DNA from: Larkinella sp. C7
Lineage (GTDB): Bacteria > Bacteroidota > Bacteroidia > Cytophagales > Spirosomataceae
Length of the DNA: 64,000 bases
Direction of reading: 5' to 3'
Assembly: GCF_006149005.1 (NCBI RefSeq)
Contig: NZ_VBSL01000001.1
Span: 939,443 to 1,003,442 of the forward strand
In this document: positions 54,601 to 62,569 of the stretch, one piece after another
Layout of the letters: every line of letters starts with the position of its first letter
How positions within the stretch are numbered: position 1 is the stretch's first letter
Translations under genes and position numbers: made by a program
Notes under the pieces: model-generated
What the model was told of the DNA's origin: nothing
Databases searched by the model: none
The model's input: only the letters and a program-made list of their open reading frames with translations

Positions 54601-55571
54601 GGTTCATACCCCAAAGCGTGGGCACCCGCACTGTTGACGGTGAGCAGTTTCCCCTCCAGGTCATGAATGCACATGAGGCCCTGGGAGTTTTCAAAAAACG
54701 AACGGAATTTGCTTTCCGACTGGAACAACAGACGCTCTTTTTCCTTCTCGTCGGTAATGTCCCGGGCAATGGCAAACAGATACCCGGTGTCGGGTTCGGG
54801 AGTCGCGACCCATTGCAGATTCCGATAAGTACCATTCTGGCAACGAAACCGGTGGGCAAAATTGATGGTCGACTTGCCCGATGCCAGTTCAGCGATTTCC
54901 TGCCGGGTAGCTTGCAAATCATCCGGGTGAACTAAATCAAAAAAAGAAGTCTGCAATAGATGAGACTCATCCCATCCGAGTACATCATGGAAAGCCGGAT
55001 TTAGTTTTTTAAAATAGCCATCGGTACCCGCGACACAGATCAGGTCATTTGACAGCGCAAAGAGGTTTCCCAGGTATTTCAGCTCCTGATTCTGGCGATG
55101 TTTAATAATCAGTTCAATAACCGCATCCCCCAACAGGCGCAACGATTTTTGCTGGCTTTCGGTGAGTTGCCTAGGAATTCGATCCAGCACGCAGAGGGTT
55201 CCTAATGCATACCCATCGGAATCGGTCAACGGATAACCGGCGTAAAACCGGATGTGGGGTTCCGAAGTAACCAGCGGGTTTTCTTTAAAGCGCGTATCGC
55301 GTGTGGCATCTTCCACTTCGAAGAGGTCACTGTTCAGAATGGCATACCGGCAAAACGCAATATCCCGGCTGGTTTCTTTCAGGTCGAGGCCAACCCGCGA
55401 TTTAAACCATTGCCGGTGGTCGTCGATGAGTGATACCAACGAAATAGGAACCTGACAAATCAGGGATGCCAGTTCGGTCAGCCGGTCAAATTCCTTCTCG
55501 GGAACCGTGTCCAGTATCTGGTACCGGTGCAAGGCTCTTACTCTTTCAGGCTCATTAATTGGAATTGGCAT
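51654..55571 (-). CDS. Hybrid sensor histidine kinase with GAF, PAS, two receivers and Hpt
   Basis: A 1305-residue cytoplasmic multi-domain kinase. An N-terminal GAF (about 20-160), then around four PAS/PAC units (180-660: FYRQNQ-type sensor regions such as LFALSNDLICVAGTDGYFKKLNPAF). HisKA has phospho-acceptor H680 in NMSHEIRTPLNG, followed by HATPase_c (NLLGNAVKFTEKGEIELK; YGGTGLGLTIS). REC1 has D965 (VILMDYHMPYMDG), REC2 has D1109 (LILMDVQMPLMNG), and the C-terminal Hpt has H1247 (VGHKLYGTAVSAG). No membrane segment is seen. The phosphorelay H680-D-H1247 is inferred from domain order. An upstream in-frame TTG is not preferred. No response partner is adjacent. Confidence 0.93.
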   Translation of the reverse strand: MPIPINEPERVRALHRYQILDTVPEKEFDRLTELASLICQVPISLVSLIDDHRQWFKSRVGLDLKETSRDIAFCRYAILNSDLFEVEDATRDTRFKENPLVTSEPHIRFYAGYPLTDSDGYALGTLCVLDRIPRQLTESQQKSLRLLGDAVIELIIKHRQNQELKYLGNLFALSNDLICVAGTDGYFKKLNPAFHDVLGWDESHLLQTSFFDLVHPDDLQATRQEIAELASGKSTINFAHRFRCQNGTYRNLQWVATPEPDTGYLFAIARDITDEKEKERLLFQSESKFRSFFENSQGLMCIHDLEGKLLTVNSAGAHALGYEPAELVGLQLSDIVPEMHQDALTAYLQTIRKTGRASGLMHTLTKDGSLLIWLFNNILEEELNGHTYVIGNAIDITRRHQLEADLNRTKQILEQTNEVARIGTWEVNVVQETVYWSAVTKAIHEVPKDYVPDFHAAVSFFKGKNYEQIMEAVNRSVQEGIAYDVELQIVTAKGRAVWIRALGTPEYQDGKCVRLYGTFQDIDERKKAEQALLNEKLRLAAFVEHAPAAVAMLDREIRYIAVSNRWMEEYHLSGSVLGRSHYDVFPNLSNEWKAIHSRCVNGAIEKNEEDIWRPEGWDHDQYLRWEVRPWYQFDGTIGGIMIFTQDITEICLQRDELKKAKILAEQASLAKSEFLANMSHEIRTPLNGVIGFTDLVLKTALNTTQQQYLSIVNQSANTLLSIINDILDFSKIEAGKLELAIEKTDLYEISSQVADTITYQAQNKGLEVLLNLSVDLPRFVFVDSVRLKQVLVNLLGNAVKFTEKGEIELKIKALSDVAEEYVTFRFEVRDTGIGIKPEMQERIFDAFSQEDPSTTKKYGGTGLGLTISNKLLGLMGSQLQLTSKPGEGSCFFFEIRLKAEPGEAIVWRNSLPIHTVLIVDDNAHNRLILRQMFLLKNIEVEEVSNGFEALQLLGRHKKYDVILMDYHMPYMDGLETIQKIRTTFFPSPDEQPIIFLHSSSDDEKIIKACESLDVNQRLVKPIKMQELYQALYRLVQQDEKPVPALFDQEAAVDNQAVKVLIVEDNKINLLLAKVIIGRIAPNARIFEALNGVEAVQCYIQDAPDLILMDVQMPLMNGYEATQRIRELEKDRRIPIVALTAGTVKGEREKCLAAGMDDFLTKPIVAESLAALFRVWLWAEPKTAPAVGQFAERNARFDLEMIKEMAGHDLALARELVEVAGDELRKSIPQLLLQAEKANLTGLKAVGHKLYGTAVSAGMSNLAALARTLEYLERFDAENVNELLGRVQSEIELILDAMANTPFTES

Positions 55572-55705
55572 GGCATTCAATGCGTACAATGGCAGTGTAT
55601 AAAATTACCGTAATCAACAGCATTTTCCAGGCCAAGTTACTAATATGCGCAAATTGTACACTTAAATAAATCCGAATGCACGGCTTGTATACTCCTTCTT
55701 TGTCT

Positions 55706-57058
55706 TTAATCCCGGTCTACAAATACACTTTTGTAAATTCTGTGAATCGCATTGCGATCCCGTGGCAAAATAGAACGGAATACATACCCGACAGCTAGCA
55801 CCAGACCCAGGCAGAGGACGAAGGTCGTCACTGCGGTTTTCAGCGCCAGACTAATCCCGATCAATAAAAGAAAATTGATAAAAATACTCCAGCTGCTTAC
55901 ATTACTTTTTACCTGACCAAAACTCAGGCTGTTGTGTACCCGAAACGCTTTATACTGCGAAAAAAGAAGGCCATTCAAACTGAAACAAGCCGTGCTGATG
56001 AGGTAAAAAGAGAGCAGGTGCCCACTGAGCAGGTTTAAGAAGGCAAGGACGCTGACGGTTACGATCAGATCGATCAGAACAGGAATGATAAAAAGCTGAA
56101 AATAAATCAAATACATCTCCGATCGACTCCCTAACGCACCGTTGATCCACAAGGCCGGGAAGAATCCCCAGCCATTATTGGCCACATAATTGAATAAAAT
56201 CATGGGAGAAACGTATAGGAGAAGCAGAAAATCGGCTGACGAAAAATCACTATTCAACATCTTTCCTGAAAACAAAAGGAATAGCACTTTCATCAAGATT
56301 CCGAACACGAAGGCTTTTCGCGCCTGGGCATTGTTGATGAAGGCCGTATAAACCGGCGATAGGTAGTTTGTCTTTACGAGCAGAACCGTTGATTCCGTTC
56401 TCGCCAGAGCAGCCCGATCCACGCCGTACAAGAGTATACTTTGGCTGGCTAAAGCAATACTCAAGACAAGAAGCAATCCGGTTGGATCGAACCGCCAATG
56501 CCAGGCAAAAAACCCCATCAATCCACTCAGCATTCCCCAGCTTAACAGGAATACCGCTTGCCGCCGGTGCGTCGATTCCAGGAACGCTTTCAGCAGTTGA
56601 ACAAAAACCACGGCGTTGCCCAGCAGCAGGAGTGAACATATCAGATGGGCGTTGGTATACGTTTTCGAAAACGCGTTCAGAATGACGAAAAGTAGTCCCG
56701 AACCAACCACCGAAACCGTGAACGCATCATACAGCAGCGTTGCGATCCACTGAGAGCGATATGGAATCGGAAAGGTTTTTGAAAACAGCGTTGACCGTGG
56801 TGTGTAGGTCGGAAAGAATTCCGTCCACACCCACTGTCCACAGACGACACCGTTGCTGATCAGGATGAGATTGTTAGGATTAGTGTTCATGGTGTCAGCA
56901 GTGGCGGCCAAATCGATCAGCCAGCCCGTCGCACCCGCGCTCAACGCCAGAGCGGCCATGAAAACAAGCCGCAGAATTAGTCCGAGGATGGACTCGGCAT
57001 TCCGGAAGGAGCCAACAAACCGCCGGCGCAAGGCAAAAAAGAGGATGGGAAACATCAT
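55706..57058 (-). CDS. DUF5687 family membrane protein (ABC exporter partner)
   Basis: A 450-residue polytopic membrane protein with about ten hydrophobic segments, opening MMFPILFFALRRRFVGSFRNAES. It resembles DUF5687 proteins, which in Bacteroidota sit beside an ABC ATPase. The ATPase gene ends nine bases upstream (57068), so both are one operon. Together they probably form a type-2-like ABC transporter; the cargo is unknown. Confidence 0.75.
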   Translation of the reverse strand: MMFPILFFALRRRFVGSFRNAESILGLILRLVFMAALALSAGATGWLIDLAATADTMNTNPNNLILISNGVVCGQWVWTEFFPTYTPRSTLFSKTFPIPYRSQWIATLLYDAFTVSVVGSGLLFVILNAFSKTYTNAHLICSLLLLGNAVVFVQLLKAFLESTHRRQAVFLLSWGMLSGLMGFFAWHWRFDPTGLLLVLSIALASQSILLYGVDRAALARTESTVLLVKTNYLSPVYTAFINNAQARKAFVFGILMKVLFLLFSGKMLNSDFSSADFLLLLYVSPMILFNYVANNGWGFFPALWINGALGSRSEMYLIYFQLFIIPVLIDLIVTVSVLAFLNLLSGHLLSFYLISTACFSLNGLLFSQYKAFRVHNSLSFGQVKSNVSSWSIFINFLLLIGISLALKTAVTTFVLCLGLVLAVGYVFRSILPRDRNAIHRIYKSVFVDRD

Positions 57059-57067
57059 TCGGAAAGG

Positions 57068-57817
57068 TTAGAGCCAGTCGAAAGTGGTTTGTTTGGTCTT
57101 TGGGACTAATATCTCGAACAGGGCCTCATTGATGACTTTGGTGCCTTGTTCGGTAAAATCCGCCAGTTCGCCGTCAAATTTGATCTGCGTCTCATCCAGC
57201 ACCAGGATGCGTGTGGCGATTTCTTCCAGATAACTCAGGTCATGGGACGCAACCAGGATGATGCGGTCTGCCCGCCGATAGGTTTGCAGAAAGGAAATCA
57301 ACTGACGGACGGCTATCGGATCGAGACCGGCAAACGGTTCGTCCAGGATGACGACCGACGGAATGTGCAGAATCGCAGCACAGAAACTAATCTTTTTGAT
57401 CATCCCCGTCGAATACTGGCTCATCTTCTTTTTCAGGACGCCTGGTTCGTCAAAAAAGAAATTGGTCAAGTCGGTCGAGCGTTTTTGAAACGTCGCGTCA
57501 TCGAGCTTGTGAATCAAGCCCATAAAGCGCAGGTAGTCCGCGCCGGTAAATTCAGGCACGGGCGGAATGACGTCGGACACGATGCCCAGCACCCGTTTCA
57601 ACGGCAACCGATCGCCGGTTAACTCCTCGCCTTTGAAATAGAATTCCCCGCTATCGGGTGCAATCAGGTCGATCAGGCAATTGAGAAAGGTGGTTTTTCC
57701 CGATCCGTTTTTGCCCAGCAGCCCAATCACATCGCCACCCCGAAAGGTCAGATTGAGGGCATCGAGCACGGTTTTTCCCGAATAGGATTTGCGGAGTTCT
57801 TTAATGACCAGTTCCAT
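57068..57817 (-). CDS. ABC transporter ATP-binding protein
   Basis: A 249-residue ATPase. Walker A is LLGKNGSGKTTFLNCLI (near residues 34-50) and Walker B is VVILDEPFAGLDP, with SHDLSYLEE as the H-loop. The signature region reads SQYSTGMIKKI, so the usual LSGGQ is replaced by YSTGM, as in several exporters of the CcmA/ABC-2 class. It is followed by the DUF5687 gene, its likely membrane partner. Confidence 0.9.
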   Translation of the reverse strand: MELVIKELRKSYSGKTVLDALNLTFRGGDVIGLLGKNGSGKTTFLNCLIDLIAPDSGEFYFKGEELTGDRLPLKRVLGIVSDVIPPVPEFTGADYLRFMGLIHKLDDATFQKRSTDLTNFFFDEPGVLKKKMSQYSTGMIKKISFCAAILHIPSVVILDEPFAGLDPIAVRQLISFLQTYRRADRIILVASHDLSYLEEIATRILVLDETQIKFDGELADFTEQGTKVINEALFEILVPKTKQTTFDWL

Positions 57818-57996
57818 GGTGAAAGAAAGTGGTTGTGTGGGTCAACGACTGGGTTTGACAACGTTGTGATTAGTTATCAGACGTAATTACTGACCTGAAG
57901 TCACACCCGGTCGCCTTTATTCCGAAAATCGTTTGAGCGAGCGGTCAATAAAGTAACTCGAATTTATAGACTGGTATCCAGAAGGTTATAAACGCG

Positions 57997-58023
57997 AAAA
58001 GTCGGCCACATGAGCCGACTTTT
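57997..58023. terminator. Bidirectional terminator next to purQ
   Basis: AAAAGTCGGC (57997-58006) and GCCGACTTTT (58014-58023) form a 10-bp perfect stem, with A's on one side and T's on the other, so it works in both directions. It lies 26 bases past the purQ stop. The 231-base gap 57818-58048 holds nothing else I recognise. Confidence 0.75.
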
Positions 58024-58048
58024 CCAATGTCTTAAACGAACCGGAGCG

Positions 58049-58738
58049 TTACACCAAAACCGTATTCAGCAACTGCTCCAGAATCAGCCGCCCGTCGGTA
58101 TTGCCCAACAGCGAATCGGCGGCCCGTTCGGGGTGAGGCATCAGGCCGAACACGTTTTTGCGTTCGTTGGCAACGCCGGCAATGTTGTCCAGACTGCCGT
58201 TCGGATTGGCTTCGTCGGTGATATTTCCCGCTTCGTCGCAATACCGGAAAATGATCTGATCGTTGTCGTTCAGTTCATTTAGGGAATCGGCATCGATGAA
58301 ATACCGGCCTTCACCGTGGGCAATGGGGATTTTATAGGCCCGATCGTCCAGACCGGCGGTCAGCAAAACGCTCTTCGATTGCGGACGGAGGTAGATATTT
58401 TTGCAAACGTATTTCTGGTTGGTGTTTCGCAGCAGAACACCCGGAACCAGCCGCGCTTCGGCCAGAATCTGGAAACCGTTGCAGATGCCCATCAGGTAAC
58501 CACCGCGCTCGGCGTGTTTGATCACTTCGTTCATGATGGGCGAAAACCGGGCAACGGCCCCCGTCCGGAGGTAGTCCCCGTAGGAAAAACCGCCGGGCAG
58601 AATGATGAAATCACAGCCCTGCAAATCGTGGTCTTTGTGCCAGAGTTTGACGACATCCTGTTTCAGTTGATCACGCAGCGCGTCGACTGCATCGTCATCG
58701 CAATTGGAGCCGGGGAATACTACTACACCGAATTTCAT
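58049..58738 (-). CDS. purQ: Phosphoribosylformylglycinamidine synthase subunit PurQ
   Basis: A 229-residue glutamine amidotransferase that supplies ammonia to PurL in purine synthesis. It has VVFPGSNCDDDAVDAL, ILPGGFSYGDYLRTGA, the catalytic Cys in GICNGFQIL, AHGEGRYFID (His) and GLMPHPERAAD, the PurQ pattern. It starts at ATG 58738 with a -7 element 18 bases upstream. PurL and PurS are not in the window. Confidence 0.95.
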   Translation of the reverse strand: MKFGVVVFPGSNCDDDAVDALRDQLKQDVVKLWHKDHDLQGCDFIILPGGFSYGDYLRTGAVARFSPIMNEVIKHAERGGYLMGICNGFQILAEARLVPGVLLRNTNQKYVCKNIYLRPQSKSVLLTAGLDDRAYKIPIAHGEGRYFIDADSLNELNDNDQIIFRYCDEAGNITDEANPNGSLDNIAGVANERKNVFGLMPHPERAADSLLGNTDGRLILEQLLNTVLV

Positions 58739-58755
58739 ACGTTCTTGGTTTGTGG

Positions 58756-58763
58756 CAAAGTTA
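58756..58763 (-). promoter_or_regulatory. Putative -7 element for purQ
   Basis: On the minus strand TAACTTTG matches TAnnTTTG, 17 bases ahead of the purQ ATG. Confidence 0.45.
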
Positions 58764-58800
58764 ACACTTGTCGGGCAAAAAAATGCTAAAAACCGTTATT

Positions 58801-59937
58801 TCAGATCAGCGCCCGGCTTTCCATCACCACTTTTTCGTAATAGGCTTCGTAGTGCGGCAGAATGCGCGAAATTTCAAACTCCTTCGCCCGCTCCAGCGCG
58901 TTGTGCTTGAAGGTCGGCAGGTTGTTGTCATCCAGGATGTACAACGCATTTTTCACCATATCATCCACATCGCCGACGTTGCTCAAAAAACCGGTCACGC
59001 CCTGAAGGTTCAATTCGGGCAGACCACCGGCGTTCGACGTGATCAGCGGCACTTCGCAGGCCAGTGCTTCCAACGCGGCCAGGCCGAAACTTTCGTTTTC
59101 GGACGGCATCAGGAACAAATCGGCCACCGACAAAACTTCCTCGACGGCATCCAGCTTGCCCAAAAACCGCACGTCCTGATAAATGCCCATGTCGCGACAC
59201 AGCTTCTCGATCCGCGCCCGCTCCGGGCCATCGCCCGAAAGTAATAATTTACTGGGAATCTGCTGGTTGATTTTATGGAAGATCTGCACCACGTCGTCGA
59301 TGCGCTTCACCCGCCGGAAATTCGAGGTATGAACGATCAGCTTCTCGCCATTTGGGCAGATCGCCATTTTGAAGTGGTCTTTCTTCTGCCGTTTAAACCG
59401 GTCGAGGTCGATGAAATTCGGAATCACTTCAATATCCCGGCGAATGGCAAACTGATCGAGCGTTTCCTGCCGCAGGTGTTCCGAAACCGCCGTTACGCCG
59501 TCCGACTCGTTGATACTGAACGTCACCACCGGCTCGTAAGACGCATCTTTGCCCACCAGCGTGATGTCGGTTCCGTGCAGCGTGGTAACAAAAGGAATGT
59601 GCCGCCCCTGCGCCCGCAGAATCATCTTGGCCATGTAAGCCGCCGACGCGTGCGGAATGGCGTAATGAACGTGCAACAAATCCAGCTTTTCGTATTGAAC
59701 GACGTTCACCATCGCACTGGCCAGCGCCGTTTCGTAAGGTGGGAACTGAAACAGCGGATAGGTGGGTATATTTACTTCGTGGTAAAAAACGTTTTCGTTA
59801 AAAAAGTCCAACCGGTGCGGTTGCTGGTAGGTAATGAAATGAACTTTGTGGCCGGCTTTGGCCAGGGCCTTGCCCAGTTCCGTTGCCACCACACCGCTTC
59901 CCCCGAACGTCGGGTAACACACTATGCCAATTTTCAT
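58801..59937 (-). CDS. bshA: N-acetyl-alpha-D-glucosaminyl L-malate synthase (bacillithiol synthesis)
   Basis: A 378-residue GT4 glycosyltransferase, first enzyme of bacillithiol synthesis: UDP-GlcNAc plus L-malate. It begins MKIGIVCYPTFGGSGVVATELGKALAKAGHKVHFIT, the BshA N-terminus, with HYAIPHASAAYMAK, TLHGTDITLVGKDASYEPV, FAIRRDIEVIPNFIDLDRF, IVHTSNFRRVKRIDDVVQIF and LMPSENESFGLAALEALACEVPLITSNAGGLPE. The ATG at 59937 matches the family; the frame upstream is low complexity. A degenerate inverted repeat sits immediately before the start. Confidence 0.93.
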   Translation of the reverse strand: MKIGIVCYPTFGGSGVVATELGKALAKAGHKVHFITYQQPHRLDFFNENVFYHEVNIPTYPLFQFPPYETALASAMVNVVQYEKLDLLHVHYAIPHASAAYMAKMILRAQGRHIPFVTTLHGTDITLVGKDASYEPVVTFSINESDGVTAVSEHLRQETLDQFAIRRDIEVIPNFIDLDRFKRQKKDHFKMAICPNGEKLIVHTSNFRRVKRIDDVVQIFHKINQQIPSKLLLSGDGPERARIEKLCRDMGIYQDVRFLGKLDAVEEVLSVADLFLMPSENESFGLAALEALACEVPLITSNAGGLPELNLQGVTGFLSNVGDVDDMVKNALYILDDNNLPTFKHNALERAKEFEISRILPHYEAYYEKVVMESRALI

Positions 59938-59942
59938 ATAGT

Positions 59943-60021
59943 CGTAAGATGATGGAAGGACTGAGGGAGGGAGGGAGTAAGCGAGTGACAGACACCCGTT
60001 CACACCTTCGCTCTTCCAATC
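59943..60021. repeat. Degenerate low-complexity inverted repeat before bshA
   Basis: Around 59951-59980 the plus strand reads GATGGAAGGACTGAGGGAGG and continues GGGAGG-like. Near 60005-60021 CCTTCGCTCTTCCAATC is an imperfect complement of its first part. It borders the bshA start codon on the minus strand. Confidence 0.4.
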
Positions 60022-60115
60022 AGTTCCCATAACATCAATTCCGGTCGTTTGTGTTCACAAATTTGGTTGGACAGAGAAAGATTTTAGCGGAGCCGGTGAT
60101 TCGGCCCGGAAACCG

Positions 60116-60123
60116 TATCTTTG
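60116..60123 (+). promoter_or_regulatory. Putative -7 element for the UbiA-family gene
   Basis: TATCTTTG matches TAnnTTTG, 24 bases ahead of the ATG at 60148. A short leader follows. Confidence 0.45.
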
Positions 60124-60147
60124 GTTCACTGATTTTCCCTTTCGGTT

Positions 60148-61047
60148 ATGACCCCAAAAGTCCGGAGCCATTCGTCCCGCGCGGGCACTCCGCCATTTTA
60201 CGTATACATCCTGGGGTTCCTGCGGTTGATCCGGGTACAAAACCTGCTCATCATCGTCGGCACGCAGTATTTTGCCCGGATTACGCTCATTGGCCCGCGC
60301 GACAACTGGACCGGTTTGCTCCCGGACCCGAAGCTCTTTCTGCTCTCACTCTCAACGGTTTTGATCGCAGCGGCCGGCTACATCATCAACGACTATTTCG
60401 ACATCAAGATCGATATTATCAACAAACCGGATCGGGTCATCATCGGGCGGTATTTGAAACGGCAGATTGCGATGGGATTGCACCAGGGGTTGAATTTTCT
60501 GGGGGTAGTGATCGGTTTTTACCTCAGCAAATGGGTTTTCGTCGTCAACGTTCTGTCGGTCACATTGCTGTGGTTTTACTCGTCGACCTTCAAACGCCAG
60601 CCGTTCATCGGGAATTTTATCGTGGCTCTGCTGACGGCTCTGTCGCTGATTGTGCTGGCGGTTTTTTACCGGCAACAGGTCGATTTGCTGCTCATTTACG
60701 CGCTGTTCTCCTTCGTCATCACGCTGGTTCGGGAAATCATCAAAGACATGGAAGACGTGAAGGGCGATGCCCGCTTCGGCTGCCGGACACTGCCGATCGT
60801 CTGGGGTCTTCGCCGAACCAAACAATTGCTGTACAGCATCATTGCCGCCTTCATCCTTTCGCTCTTCACCATTGCCCATTCGCTGCAAAACGAGCAATTG
60901 TTCTGGATGTTCGTGATCCTGCTGGTGCCCATTGCGTGGCTCGTCTACCGGCTGGTTCGGGCCGACACCAAGCGGGATTTCGCCTACCTGAGTTCGCTCT
61001 GTAAACTGATCATGCTCATCGGGGTCGTCAGCATGGCGTGGGTCTGA
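60148..61047 (+). CDS. UbiA-family prenyltransferase, geranylgeranylglycerol-phosphate transferase-like
   Basis: A 299-residue membrane prenyltransferase with about eight or nine membrane segments. It carries the two Asp motifs of the UbiA family: IINDYFDIKIDIINKPDR (NDxxDxxxD) near residue 90 and DMEDVKGDARFGCRTLP near residue 200. Relatives with the first motif followed by INKPDR are annotated in Bacteroidota as geranylgeranylglycerol-phosphate geranylgeranyltransferases. The real substrate in bacteria is uncertain, so alternatives include menaquinone or haem-O-like reactions. Another open frame on the same strand (60051-61004) is a shadow. Confidence 0.85.
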   Translation: MTPKVRSHSSRAGTPPFYVYILGFLRLIRVQNLLIIVGTQYFARITLIGPRDNWTGLLPDPKLFLLSLSTVLIAAAGYIINDYFDIKIDIINKPDRVIIGRYLKRQIAMGLHQGLNFLGVVIGFYLSKWVFVVNVLSVTLLWFYSSTFKRQPFIGNFIVALLTALSLIVLAVFYRQQVDLLLIYALFSFVITLVREIIKDMEDVKGDARFGCRTLPIVWGLRRTKQLLYSIIAAFILSLFTIAHSLQNEQLFWMFVILLVPIAWLVYRLVRADTKRDFAYLSSLCKLIMLIGVVSMAWV

Positions 61048-61124
61048 CATCCGTTTACTCAATCCTTGATTCCGGTTCGGCAAATTTTCCGTAGTTTACC
61101 AGCTTCGTACCGAACCCTATTTCT

Positions 61125-61826
61125 ATGAAAACGCTGCTCCTTTTCTTTGCTCTCGGTTTAACCAACTTCTTTACGTACGCTCAGGACTGCCTGGGAATCA
61201 AATTCAAGCCGGGAACCAGCTACGAAATGCTGTCCTTCAGCGCCAAAGACAAACCGACCGGCCGGGTTGTGTATAGCATCAAAGAGGTCACGAGTGAAGG
61301 CGGTTCTACGCTGATCAATATCGTCATGCAGTCGTTCGACGACAAAGGCAAAGCGGCTCCCGAAATGGCAGTGAAGTATACCTGTACGGGGGATGAACTC
61401 ATCGCCGATCTGTCGGGCGTGGTGCTGGCCACCAATGACGCGATGAAAGACATGGAAGTGCGGATCAAAACCAACAAACTGGTTTATCCCAAACAATTGA
61501 GCGCAGGCAGCGCCCTGCCCGATGGCGAACTGGAAGCCGAGACCTACAGCAAAGACACCAAAATGATGGACATGTCCATCAAGGTTGTCAACCGGAAAGT
61601 AGAAAGCAAAGAAAGCCTGACAACACCCGCCGGAACGTTCGACGTCTACAAAATCGGTTCCGACATCAACCTGGCCAATCGGATGATGGGCATCCCCGTC
61701 CGGGTTTCGTTCCGCTCCGTCAGCTACCGGGCAGCCGATGTGCTGTTTGATATCAAAACCGAAACCTATAACAAGAACGGGAAACTGAAAGGCTATACGG
61801 TATTGAGCAAGCTGAGTGATAAATGA
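61125..61826 (+). CDS. Exported protein, TapB/DUF3108-like
   Basis: A 233-residue secreted protein with a signal peptide (MKTLLLFFALGLTNFFTYAQ). The body is beta-rich: CLGIKFKPGTSYEMLSFSAKDKPTGRVVYSIKEV and, later, ESLTTPAGTFDVYKIGSDINL and VRVSFRSVSYRAADVLFDIKTETYNKNGKLKGYTVL. The closing FDVYKI...DIKTETY pattern recalls the TapB and DUF3108 families of exported proteins. No catalytic motif is visible. A Cys follows the predicted cleavage site, but there is no lipobox. Confidence 0.65.
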   Translation: MKTLLLFFALGLTNFFTYAQDCLGIKFKPGTSYEMLSFSAKDKPTGRVVYSIKEVTSEGGSTLINIVMQSFDDKGKAAPEMAVKYTCTGDELIADLSGVVLATNDAMKDMEVRIKTNKLVYPKQLSAGSALPDGELEAETYSKDTKMMDMSIKVVNRKVESKESLTTPAGTFDVYKIGSDINLANRMMGIPVRVSFRSVSYRAADVLFDIKTETYNKNGKLKGYTVLSKLSDK

Positions 61827-61845
61827 GAATGTCTTTATCACTCAG
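61812..61845. terminator. Perfect hairpin overlapping the end of the exported-protein gene
   Basis: CTGAGTGATAAA (61812-61823) and TTTATCACTCAG (61834-61845) make a 12-bp stem that contains the end of the coding sequence; the TGA lies in the loop. There is no T-run. It can serve transcripts from either side. Confidence 0.55.
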
Positions 61846-61900
61846 CCAGATTGTGGCTCCAGAACTTACGTGTGATAATTCTCTTATACTGACGGTTTTC

Positions 61901-62464
61901 TTACTGAACCGTCAGATCGAAGTCCAGATTCACATCGTCGCTGCCCGGGGTTGGCGTGCCGTCTTTTGCATTCGGCTGGTGACGGAGTTGAATTTTTAGT
62001 TTTCCGGTCCCGGCGGCATTCGTTTTGAACGTGCCTTTCAAACCGATGGGCAGGTTGTTGGCGTCCTTGTCGCCGTAGGTGTACGTCGCGAGGGTTGTCG
62101 GTGAAACCGTAAAGACGAACAAATGCTCATCGCTTTCTTCGGCGACTTCCTTCGTAATATCGTCCGTGGGGGTTTTGCTCTCGTCCAATAATTCCACCGC
62201 CAGCTCGTAAGTCTTGCTGGGTTTCAGCACGATTTTATCGAATTGGGTGGCAGCCTGTCCCCCATCGCCGTCGGTATCCCGGTACGTAAACGTCTGGGTC
62301 GTTGTCGTTCCCGACTCCGTAAATTTCAGGTTGACGGTCGTAATCAATTCGTTTTCATCAGCCGGTTCGGGCTCATCGGCTTTGTCATTACAACCCGCTA
62401 CCAGCACCACCGACGCTGCCAGTGACAGCATCCACACCCATTGACGTGTTCGTTTTGCCTTCAT
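61901..62464 (-). CDS. Hypothetical lipoprotein
   Basis: A 187-residue predicted lipoprotein of unknown function. The signal peptide ends in a lipobox LVAGC with the lipidated Cys at residue 25, followed by an acidic linker (NDKADEPEPADENE). The rest has the look of one beta-sandwich domain: TTTQTFTYRDTDGDGGQAATQFDKIVLKPSKTYELAVELLDE, LFVFTVSPTTLATYTYGDKDANNLPIGLKGTF and KLKIQLRHQP. It diverges from the MerC-like gene across a shared regulatory region of repeated TGCAA half-sites, which suggests metal-controlled expression of both. Confidence 0.75.
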   Translation of the reverse strand: MKAKRTRQWVWMLSLAASVVLVAGCNDKADEPEPADENELITTVNLKFTESGTTTTQTFTYRDTDGDGGQAATQFDKIVLKPSKTYELAVELLDESKTPTDDITKEVAEESDEHLFVFTVSPTTLATYTYGDKDANNLPIGLKGTFKTNAAGTGKLKIQLRHQPNAKDGTPTPGSDDVNLDFDLTVQ

Positions 62465-62532
62465 TCTTCAATGCTCTTTAGTTTGTTTTAGCCGACAATC
62501 GGTCAGCAATCCGGTAGCAAAAGTATGCACTC

Positions 62533-62569
62533 GCAACAAGGTTGCAAAAATAAATGCAACTTTATTGCA
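62533..62569. promoter_or_regulatory. TGCAA half-site array, putative metalloregulator operator
   Basis: In the 170-base gap between the lipoprotein and MerC-like genes: GCAAC-AAG-GTTGC at 62533-62545, then GTTGCA and TGCAAC at 62541-62560 around 8 bases, then TGCAA and TTGCA at 62555-62569 around 5 bases. A further TTTGCAAC half-site lies at 62604-62611. Overlapping inverted repeats of this kind suggest a Fur/Zur-type operator; the regulator itself is not in the window. Confidence 0.5.

Noticed and set aside
60051-61004. Open reading frame of 317 codons on the plus strand over the UbiA-type gene
   Set aside because: It is in another frame of the same region, has no motifs, and the in-frame 299-residue product with NDYFD and DMEDV motifs is clearly the gene.
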